Assembly: GCA_018715465.1 (NCBI GenBank)
Contig: DVLN01000034.1
Location: forward strand, 1 to 17,375
Reading direction: 5' to 3'
DNA: 17,375 nucleotides
Source of the DNA: Candidatus Faecivivens stercorigallinarum
GTDB taxonomy: Bacteria > Bacillota > Clostridia > Oscillospirales > Ruminococcaceae
Shown: one piece after another, positions 6,917 to 12,740 of the stretch
Layout: the number at the start of each line of letters is the position of its first letter
How positions within the stretch are numbered: position 1 is the stretch's first letter
The notes under the pieces: model-generated
What the model was told of the DNA's origin: nothing
Database searches by the model: none
What the model saw: only the letters and a program-made list of their open reading frames with translations
Made by a program: the position numbers and the translations under genes

Positions 6917-7747
6917 ATGATGACCGAAAAAGAATATCAGGACTGTATCCGGCTTTTACGCCAGCGCCGGCCGCTTATTCACTGCATTACCAACGGCGTT
7001 TCCCTCAATGACTGCGCAAACATCCTTCTTGCAGCCGGTGCAAAACCGGTGATGGCTGAAGCGCCGGAAGAATCTGCCGAAATCACCGCCCAGTCGGACG
7101 GGCTGGTGCTCAATATCGGGATGCTGACCCAATCGAAACTGCAGGCGATGCTCCGCTCGGCAGAGGCTGCAAAGCAGCACGGTCTGCCGGTGCTGCTTGA
7201 CCCCGTTGGGGTCGGCGCAAGCGCGTTCCGGCGACAGGCTGTTGCAGAAATTCTCGCGACCGGTGCGGTCACAGTGATCCGGGGCAACCTGTCGGAAATC
7301 AGTGCGCTTGCATCTCTCGATGCAGATACAGTTTCCGCAACCGATACACCTGTTGGCGGGCTGCAGCCCGCCAATGTTCCGGGCGCATCCGCGCCCGGTC
7401 AGGCGGCGGCTGCAGCCGCCGCCCATTACGGCTGCACAGCAGCCGTGACCGGCGAAACCGACTGGGTTTCGGACGGAAAGCAGAGCTTTCCGCTGCATGG
7501 CGGAAGCCCGCTGCTCACAAGGGTAACAGCGACCGGCTGCATGACCTCAGCGCTGATTGGCGCGTTTCTGGCTGTGATGCCGGATAAGGCGGCACTCAGT
7601 GCCGCCTGCGGCATCCAGATGATGAACCGCGCCGGAGAATATGCCGCCAAAAAGGCGGGCTGCAAACTCGGAAGTTTCCATACAGCGCTGTTTGACGCAA
7701 TATCGCTTGCCGGAATACAGAATGCGGAAGGAGTGCTTTTGCTGTGA
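6917..7747 (+). CDS. thiM: Hydroxyethylthiazole kinase
   Basis: Phosphorylates salvaged 4-methyl-5-hydroxyethylthiazole with ATP, feeding the thiazole half into ThiE. Recognisable segments are PLIHCITNGVSLNDCANILLAAGAKPVMAEAPEE (19-52), the long family signature, then VLLDPVGVGAS (92-102), VIRGNLSEI (120-128), AVTGETD (176-182) and TRVTATGCMTSALIGAF (201-217) with the reactive Cys 208. The start is ATG 6917 (or 6920), 7 bases after thiC stops, giving 276 residues with GAGAAG about 10 bases upstream. An upstream in-frame ATG inside thiC is rejected because it adds non-family sequence. Residues 146-169, normally part of a loop and helix, are encoded by three consecutive perfect palindromes, leaving a Gly/Pro/Ala-rich stretch and seven consecutive alanines. 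The frame stays open and all core motifs remain, so the enzyme is probably functional. Confidence 0.93.
   Translation: MMTEKEYQDCIRLLRQRRPLIHCITNGVSLNDCANILLAAGAKPVMAEAPEESAEITAQSDGLVLNIGMLTQSKLQAMLRSAEAAKQHGLPVLLDPVGVGASAFRRQAVAEILATGAVTVIRGNLSEISALASLDADTVSATDTPVGGLQPANVPGASAPGQAAAAAAAHYGCTAAVTGETDWVSDGKQSFPLHGGSPLLTRVTATGCMTSALIGAFLAVMPDKAALSAACGIQMMNRAGEYAAKKAGCKLGSFHTALFDAISLAGIQNAEGVLLL
7353..7423. repeat. Three tandem perfect palindromes inside thiM
   Basis: Three GC-rich inverted repeats follow one another almost without gaps. The first is a 22-base perfect palindrome at 7353-7374 centred on CTGCAG. The second, at 7379-7398, is an 8-bp stem (CCGGGCGC with GCGCCCGG) around ATCC. The third is a 22-base perfect palindrome at 7402-7423, again centred on CTGCAG. 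They are in frame and encode thiM residues 146-169. The stems are far more regular than coding constraint would produce. They resemble the hairpin pair at 82-115 in arrangement: adjacent short GC stems with four-base loops. A repeat element inserted in frame into the gene is the simplest reading. Confidence 0.8.
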
Positions 7748-8382
7748 AACCTCAGTTTGATCTGACCCTTTATCTGGTAACCGACCCGCGGCTGTCTGGA
7801 GGCGACCTGCCGGGAAAGGTGGAACAAGCCATCCGGGGCGGCGTGACCCTGGTCCAGCTGCGGGAAAAGAATACGGATTCTCGGAAGTTTCTCGAAACAG
7901 CACTCCGGGTACGGGAAGTAACCGACCGGTACGGCATCCCGCTGATTATCAATGACCGGGTGGATATCGCGCTTGCCTGTGATGCAGCGGGCGTCCACCT
8001 CGGGCAGTCGGACATCCCCTGTACGATCGCCCGGAAAATCCTTGGGCCCAATAAGCTGATCGGCGTCACCGCCAAAACGGTCGAACAGGCTGTGCAGGCC
8101 GAGCAGGACGGCGCCGACTACCTCGGGTGCGGCGCCCTCTTCCCTTCCGGTGCCAAACCGGAAGCTCAGCCGATGACCCTTTCCACCCTGTCTCAGATTC
8201 TCGCCGCCGTCCATATCCCAGTAACCGCCATCGGCGGCATCAACGCAGACAATCTCCATCTGCCGGTTGAAGCCGGGGTCAATGGCGTCGCGGTCGTCTC
8301 GGCGATTCTTGGGCAGCCGGATGTATCCGCCGCCGCAAGAAAACTGCGGGAAAAAATTGAAGCCGCCAATCCATCAGGATGA
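7744..8382 (+). CDS. thiE: Thiamine-phosphate synthase
   Basis: Joins HMP-PP and hydroxyethylthiazole phosphate to give thiamine phosphate. The 212-residue TIM barrel shows QLREK (38-42), IINDRVDIA (68-76), GVHLGQSD (83-90), GVTAKT (107-112), YLGCGALFPSGAKPEA (126-141), IGGI (163-166) and GVAVVSAI (181-188). The usual TxTK phosphate-loop reads SGAK here, a modest deviation. The GTG start at 7744 overlaps the thiM stop in a GTGA junction, implying translational coupling. The last residues and the stop codon lie in a perfect 10-bp hairpin, followed by a strong terminator that closes the operon. Confidence 0.95.
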   Translation: MKPQFDLTLYLVTDPRLSGGDLPGKVEQAIRGGVTLVQLREKNTDSRKFLETALRVREVTDRYGIPLIINDRVDIALACDAAGVHLGQSDIPCTIARKILGPNKLIGVTAKTVEQAVQAEQDGADYLGCGALFPSGAKPEAQPMTLSTLSQILAAVHIPVTAIGGINADNLHLPVEAGVNGVAVVSAILGQPDVSAAARKLREKIEAANPSG

Positions 8383-8395
8383 TCACATCCTGATG
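8372..8395 (+). other. Perfect hairpin spanning the thiE stop codon
   Basis: CATCAGGATG (8372-8381) pairs exactly with CATCCTGATG (8386-8395) around a four-base loop. The thiE stop (8380-8382) is inside it. There is no T tract, so it is unlikely to terminate alone. It may protect the 3' end of the mRNA or aid the terminator 10 bases downstream. Confidence 0.5.
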
Positions 8396-8404
8396 ATTAT
8401 AGAC

Positions 8405-8451
8405 CGGATATCCCACCGTCCCCTCAGGGGCAGCGGGGTATCCGATTTTTT
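8405..8451 (+). terminator. Intrinsic terminator of the thiamine operon
   Basis: CGGATA (8405-8410) with TATCCG (8439-8444) forms the base of a long stem that continues through CCC/GGG and an inner CCCC/GGGG hairpin. It is followed by A and six T residues. Confidence 0.9.
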
Positions 8452-8472
8452 ATTGAAAAACCGGTGTTTGTC

Positions 8473-8501
8473 TTTACAGCAGCCGTTTATTCTGGTATAA
8501 T
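8473..8501 (+). promoter_or_regulatory. Upstream promoter of the alaX-dnaE-aguB unit
   Basis: TTTACA (8473-8478) and TATAAT (8496-8501) are spaced by 17 bases. It starts 22 bases after the thiamine terminator and begins a separate transcription unit. Confidence 0.85.
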
Positions 8502-8551
8502 ATGGAAAACGGTACATTTGTTCGGATTTGTTGCAGTCACAGTGGCATCCA

Positions 8552-8581
8552 TTGGCAAAAATCCAATAAATGTGGTACAAT
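8552..8581 (+). promoter_or_regulatory. Possible second promoter before alaX
   Basis: TTGGCA (8552-8557) and TACAAT (8576-8581) are 18 bases apart. The -10 context TGTGGTACAAT closely matches TGTGGTATAAT of the thiamine promoter. A tandem start 80 bases below the first promoter is plausible. Initiation near 8588 would leave about 27 bases of leader. Confidence 0.5.
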
Positions 8582-8614
8582 AAAAGAAATACAAGATAAA
8601 GGTTGGGAGAAGAT

Positions 8615-9766
8615 TTGCAGACCATCAGACTATTTTACAAGGACCCCTATCAGACACAGTTTGAGGCAGTTGTCGCCGAAACCCGTGCATATAAAGGCAA
8701 GTTTCAGGTCCGGCTGACCCAGACCTGTTTTTACCCGGAAGGGGGCGGACAGCCCTATGATACCGGGACTTTAAACGATATTGCCGTGACCGAGGTGCAC
8801 GAATCGGACGGCGAAATCTGGCATACTGTCGCTGCACCGATCGAGGTGGGCGAAACGGTGTACGGCCAGATCAACTGGGAGCGGCGGTTTGACCTGATGC
8901 AGCAGCATTCGGGCGAACACATCATCAGCGGCATCCTGCACGAGATGACCGGCTGTGATAATGTCGGGTTCCATCTGACGCCGGAAAACGTCTATATTGA
9001 TCTCAGTTTACCGCTGGACATTGAAACACTCCGTCAGGCCGAGGACCGCGCCAACCGCTATATCTGGGAAAATCATCCAATTGAAATCTGCTGGCCCGAC
9101 CCCGAAACGCTCGCCGCGATGGAATACCGGAGCAAAAAGGAACTGACCGGCGATGTGCGGATTGTAGCATTCCCGGGAGCCGACCGGTGCGCCTGCTGCG
9201 GCACCCATGTTGCCAGCTCGGGTGCAGTCGGCCAGATCCGGCTGCTGACCGTCCAGAACTGGAAAGGCGGCGTCCGGGTGGAGATGGCCTGCGGCAAACG
9301 TGCGCTGGATATCAGCCGGGACTGGATGAATGAGACGCTGGAGATCTCCCGTTCGCTGTCGGTCAAGCCGCATGCCGCCGCAAGCGCCGTTCACCGGCTG
9401 GAAAGCGAGCTGGCAGCAGCAAAGACACGGGCAGCAGCGCTGGAAGACAGCCTGTTTGCGGTATGGGCTGAAGAATACGCCGGTGAAGGAAACCTGCTGC
9501 TGTTCAAAGACGGGCTGACGCCCGACGGACTGCGCCGGCTGACCGGCCTGCTGACCGAAAAACGGAAAGGACGGTGCGCTGTCTTTTCCGGCAATGACCA
9601 GGAAGGCTATAAATACGCAGTCGGCGAGAAAGACGGCGACCTGCGGGCACTGGTCAAAGAGATGAATACAGTGCTGAACGGGCGCGGCGGCGGTAAGCCG
9701 TTTTTCGCGCAGGGGTCGGTACAAGCTGCAAAGGCTGAAATCGAGCAGTTCTTTGCCGGGAAATGA
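8615..9766 (+). CDS. Alanyl-tRNA editing protein, AlaX-L type, with DHHA1 domain
   Basis: A 383-residue relative of the editing half of alanyl-tRNA synthetase. It should hydrolyse mischarged tRNA(Ala), typically Ser-tRNA(Ala), in trans. The N-terminal part has TCFYPEGGGQPYDTG (37-51). The zinc-binding editing site is H98-SGE-H102 together with C194-CGT-H198. A coiled-coil-like stretch follows (VHRLESELAAAKTRAAALEDSL). The C-terminal DHHA1-type domain ends in the glycine-rich GRGGGKPFFAQG. Length fits the AlaX-L group. No ATG lies near the start. TTG 8615 is preferred, preceded by GGGAG (8605-8609) at 5 bases; TTG 8603 would overlap that site. It is the first gene of a long unit, followed by a HAD phosphatase after 9 bases. 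Confidence 0.9.
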   Translation: MQTIRLFYKDPYQTQFEAVVAETRAYKGKFQVRLTQTCFYPEGGGQPYDTGTLNDIAVTEVHESDGEIWHTVAAPIEVGETVYGQINWERRFDLMQQHSGEHIISGILHEMTGCDNVGFHLTPENVYIDLSLPLDIETLRQAEDRANRYIWENHPIEICWPDPETLAAMEYRSKKELTGDVRIVAFPGADRCACCGTHVASSGAVGQIRLLTVQNWKGGVRVEMACGKRALDISRDWMNETLEISRSLSVKPHAAASAVHRLESELAAAKTRAAALEDSLFAVWAEEYAGEGNLLLFKDGLTPDGLRRLTGLLTEKRKGRCAVFSGNDQEGYKYAVGEKDGDLRALVKEMNTVLNGRGGGKPFFAQGSVQAAKAEIEQFFAGK

Positions 9767-9775
9767 GGATAAAGC

Positions 9776-10438
9776 ATGAAAAAAATTATCCCACCAACTG
9801 AACTGACTTTTCCAAAAGAGATTATGGCGGTTATTTTTGATCTTGACGGGACACTGTTTGACTCGATGGGGGTCTGGGCACAGATCGACATTGATTTTCT
9901 GGGCAAACGGGGGCTGACTCCGCCGCCTGACTATATGGAGGCGATCACCCCGCTTGGATTCCGTGCGACCGCTGAATACACCATCCAGCGGTTCCACCTG
10001 AATGAAACACCCGAGGCATTGATGGAAGAATGGCATCAGATGGCGGTGGAGGCCTATACCTATCATGTCCCGCTCAAACCCCAGGCGCGTCCATTGCTGG
10101 AGCGGCTGAAAGCGGAAGGGTACAAACTCGGCATCACCAGCGCGTCCTCCAAGGAACTGGCGCTCCCCTGCCTTAACCGGCACGGAATTACCGGCCTGTT
10201 TGACAGCATCATCACCGCCGGGACCGACGGGCCGGGCAAAAATGACCCGGGTATCTGGCGAATCTCAGCCGCAAGACTCGGTGTCCCGGCCGGCCAGTGC
10301 GCGGTGCTGGATGATGTCGCGGCGGCACTCAGTGCAGCCGGGATTGCGGGGATGCTGCCGGTCGGCGTGCTGGACTCCCATTCGGGAGGACACCAGGCGG
10401 TGTCGGACGCTGCAAAGATGCTGACGACACTTGACTGA
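9776..10438 (+). CDS. HAD-family hydrolase, beta-phosphoglucomutase-like
   Basis: A 220-residue phosphatase or phosphomutase of HAD subfamily IA. Motif I is FDLDGTLFDS (21-30), with nucleophile D22 and acid/base D24. Motif II is T121/S122 in GITSASS, motif III is probably K155 in GPGKNDPGI, and motif IV is VLDD (177-180). An alpha-helical cap (about 35-95) lies between motifs I and II. The substrate cannot be told; these enzymes act on sugar phosphates, phosphoglycolate or nucleotides. The ATG has GAGGA (9765-9769) 6 bases upstream, overlapping the end of alaX. Co-transcription with alaX and the genes below is likely from the short gaps. Confidence 0.88.
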   Translation: MKKIIPPTELTFPKEIMAVIFDLDGTLFDSMGVWAQIDIDFLGKRGLTPPPDYMEAITPLGFRATAEYTIQRFHLNETPEALMEEWHQMAVEAYTYHVPLKPQARPLLERLKAEGYKLGITSASSKELALPCLNRHGITGLFDSIITAGTDGPGKNDPGIWRISAARLGVPAGQCAVLDDVAAALSAAGIAGMLPVGVLDSHSGGHQAVSDAAKMLTTLD

Positions 10439-10467
10439 CGATCAATCAGATAAAGGAACAAAATCAC

Positions 10468-11181
10468 ATGAAAAAACAGATTTCACCAGGGGCACTTCTG
10501 TCCCCTGTTCCGGCGGTACTGGTCTCCTGCGGGACGGTCGAAAAACCCAACCTGCTGACCGTCGCCTGGGTCGGAACCGTCTGCACCCATCCGGCGATGG
10601 TGTCCATTTCGGTCCGGCCGGAGCGGTACTCCTATCCGTTGATCAAAGAATCAGGGGAGTTTGTCATCAACCTGCCAAGTGAATCAATGGTCCGCACGCT
10701 GGATTTCTGCGGGGTCAGATCGGGCAGAAATACCGATAAATTTGCTGTCTGCGGACTGACTGCGGTACCGGCGGCAGGGGTATCGGCCCCGGCGGTTGCC
10801 GAGTGTCCGGTCAGCTTTTGCTGCAAGGTCAAAGAGGTGATCCCGCTCGGGAGCCATGATATGTTTTTAGCGGAAATCGTCGCGATTGAAGCGGAAGAAT
10901 GGCTGTTTGAAGAGAGCGGACGGCTGGCACTGGAAAAAATCGGGATGGTTGCCTATGCACATGGTGAGTATTTTTCGCTGGGTGAAAAACTGGGGAGTTT
11001 CGGCTACTCGGTACGAAAGAAAAAGCCCGCCGCAAAGCCCATGCCGTCCAAAACGCAAAAAAAGCCTGAGCAGCCCCGTCCCTTTTCCAAAAAGGGACCC
11101 GCGCCCAGAAAATCCGGGCATAAAAAGCCTGTGCATAAAAAGTCCGGGAAACAGTTCCCCGGCAAAGGAGGTCCCCGATGA
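10468..11181 (+). CDS. Flavin reductase-like domain protein with basic C-terminal tail
   Basis: Residues 1-180 match the flavoredoxin/flavin reductase-like family, FMN-binding split-barrel proteins that reduce or shuttle flavin electrons. Matching segments are PVPAVLVSCGT, NLLTVAWVGTVCTHPAMVSISVRPERYSYPLIKESGEFVINLPS (28-71) and AECPVSFCCKVKEVIPLGSHDMFLAEI. The remaining 55 residues (183-237) are a Lys/Pro/Gly-rich tail with no hydrophobic core. It includes near-repeats of HKKP/HKKS that arise from a tandem 15-base unit (GCATAAAAAG at 11118-11127 and 11133-11142). The tail is absent from ordinary family members as I know them and may bind nucleic acid or acidic partners. The ATG has AAAGGA at 10452-10457. 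Physiological electron acceptor unknown. Confidence 0.85.
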   Translation: MKKQISPGALLSPVPAVLVSCGTVEKPNLLTVAWVGTVCTHPAMVSISVRPERYSYPLIKESGEFVINLPSESMVRTLDFCGVRSGRNTDKFAVCGLTAVPAAGVSAPAVAECPVSFCCKVKEVIPLGSHDMFLAEIVAIEAEEWLFEESGRLALEKIGMVAYAHGEYFSLGEKLGSFGYSVRKKKPAAKPMPSKTQKKPEQPRPFSKKGPAPRKSGHKKPVHKKSGKQFPGKGGPR

Positions 11182-11600
11182 AAACCACCCAAACCCATAT
11201 TCAGGTCCGCTATGCCGAGACCGATCAGATGGGGATTGCCCATCATTCCTGCTATGCAATCTGGTTTGAGCAGGCGCGCACCGAGATGATTCGTGAAGCT
11301 GGCATCCGCTACCGCGACCTGGAAAAGATGGGGCTTTTGCTGCCGCTGACCGGGCTGGACTGCCGGTACAAAATCCCTGCACTGTATGAAGACGACTTGG
11401 TAATCGAGACAGCTGTCTGCAAACTGACGGCAGCCCGGGTCAGCTTCTGCTACCGTGTCCTGCGGGACGGCAGCGAGATTGCGAGCGGACAGACCGACCA
11501 TGCTTTTGTGGGCCCTGACTTCAAGCCGCTGAACATCAAAAAGCATTTTCCGCAGGCGTATGCGGCGCTGCACGAGTTTCTGAACGAAGAAGTCCAATAA
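11178..11600 (+). CDS. Acyl-CoA thioesterase, YbgC/FadM family
   Basis: A 140-residue single hot-dog domain. The signature RYAETDQMGIAHHSCYAIWFEQAR (11-34) contains the catalytic Asp 16. The following pattern, LPLTGLDCRYKIPALYEDDLVIET, fits 4-hydroxybenzoyl-CoA thioesterase-like proteins. These hydrolyse acyl-CoA thioesters in the cytosol; chain-length preference cannot be read from sequence. The ATG overlaps the stop of the flavin-reductase gene by four bases, implying translational coupling. Confidence 0.92.
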   Translation: MKTTQTHIQVRYAETDQMGIAHHSCYAIWFEQARTEMIREAGIRYRDLEKMGLLLPLTGLDCRYKIPALYEDDLVIETAVCKLTAARVSFCYRVLRDGSEIASGQTDHAFVGPDFKPLNIKKHFPQAYAALHEFLNEEVQ

Positions 11601-11615
11601 TAAAAGAGGTTTTAT

Positions 11616-12707
11616 ATGAAAATTTTGCACACCCTTCCACGCGAAGATGGTTTCAGAATGCCGGCGGAATTTGAACGCCACCGCGGCTGTTTTATGATCT
11701 GGCCAGAGCGTGCCGACTCCTGGGCAAACGGCGGATATGCCGCAAGGCGTGCGTTCACCAACGTGATAAAAGCAATTGCCCGCTCGGAAAAAGTAATCGT
11801 CCTTGCTTCCTTTGCCCAGTACGAAAACGCACGGGCTTCCTTGCCGCCCGAAGTAAAGGTCGTCGAAATGTCGACCGACGACGCATGGGCGCGGGATATC
11901 ACCCCGACCTTTGTCAAAAATAACAAAGGCGAACTGCGGGGCATCGACTGGGGGTTCAACGCCTGGGGCGGCCTGGTCGACGGTCTGTATTTCCCATGGG
12001 ACAAAGACAACAAGGCAGCGAAAAAGATGTGCGACCTGCTGGACGTCGACTGCTATGACCAGCAGTCGTTTATCCTGGAAGGCGGCTCGATTCATTCGGA
12101 CGGCCAAGGCACCGTAATGGTGACCGAAAGCTGCCTGCTTTCCGGCGGACGCAACCCGCAGATGACCAAAGAGGAGATCACCCGGCATCTCTGCGACACA
12201 CTGGGTGCTGAAAAGGTGCTCTGGCTCCCCTACGGTATCTATCTGGACGAGACCAACGAACATGTTGACAATGTCTGCGCCTTTACCGCACCGGGTGAAG
12301 TCGTACTCGCCTGGACAGACAATGAATCCGACCCGCAGTACCCGATGAGCAAGGCCGACTTGGACTACCTGCAATCGGTAACCGACGCAAAGGGACGGAA
12401 ACTGAAAGTCCACCTGCTCCCGCTCCCCTCCCCGATCACAGTTGATGAAGAGGACTGCGATGCACTCGACCCGATGGATGGTGAACCGACCCGTGTTCCC
12501 GGCGACCGGCTGGCGGCAAGCTATGTCAATTTCTACATTTCCAACGGCGCAGTAGTCATGCCCGCCTTTGGCGACCCGAACGACGACAAGGCAGCCGCGA
12601 TTCTGGCCGGATTGTTCCCGAACCGCGAGATCATCCAGATCCCGGCGCGGGACATCCTGATCGGCGGCGGCAACATCCACTGTATCACCGGCCAGATACC
12701 GGAATAA
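11616..12707 (+). CDS. aguA: Agmatine deiminase
   Basis: Converts agmatine to N-carbamoylputrescine and ammonia. At 363 residues it has the normal length of the peptidyl-arginine-deiminase-like agmatine deiminases. Catalytic elements are present: WARD with D94, EGGSIH (155-160), NEHVDN with H216 and D218, and the nucleophilic Cys 356 in GGGNIHCITGQ. The N-terminal FRMPAEFERHRGCFMIWPER is typical. The start is ATG 11616 with AAGAGG (11604-11609) at 6 bases. Its partner enzyme is encoded 3.5 kb downstream, beyond dnaE. No arginine decarboxylase or agmatine/putrescine antiporter gene is in the window, so the agmatine source is not visible. Confidence 0.96.
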   Translation: MKILHTLPREDGFRMPAEFERHRGCFMIWPERADSWANGGYAARRAFTNVIKAIARSEKVIVLASFAQYENARASLPPEVKVVEMSTDDAWARDITPTFVKNNKGELRGIDWGFNAWGGLVDGLYFPWDKDNKAAKKMCDLLDVDCYDQQSFILEGGSIHSDGQGTVMVTESCLLSGGRNPQMTKEEITRHLCDTLGAEKVLWLPYGIYLDETNEHVDNVCAFTAPGEVVLAWTDNESDPQYPMSKADLDYLQSVTDAKGRKLKVHLLPLPSPITVDEEDCDALDPMDGEPTRVPGDRLAASYVNFYISNGAVVMPAFGDPNDDKAAAILAGLFPNREIIQIPARDILIGGGNIHCITGQIPE

Positions 12708-12740
12708 TACCAATCTGCTTCAATCAAGGGAGGTGCCGTG

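Noticed and set aside
9008..10183. Minus-strand open frame (391 codons) opposite the alaX and HAD genes
   Set aside because: Shadow of two well-supported genes; no motif or start signal.
11004..12713. Very long minus-strand open frame (569 codons) opposite flavin reductase tail, thioesterase and aguA
   Set aside because: It crosses three clear plus-strand genes and has no family motif. Codon bias in GC-rich genes keeps the opposite frame open.
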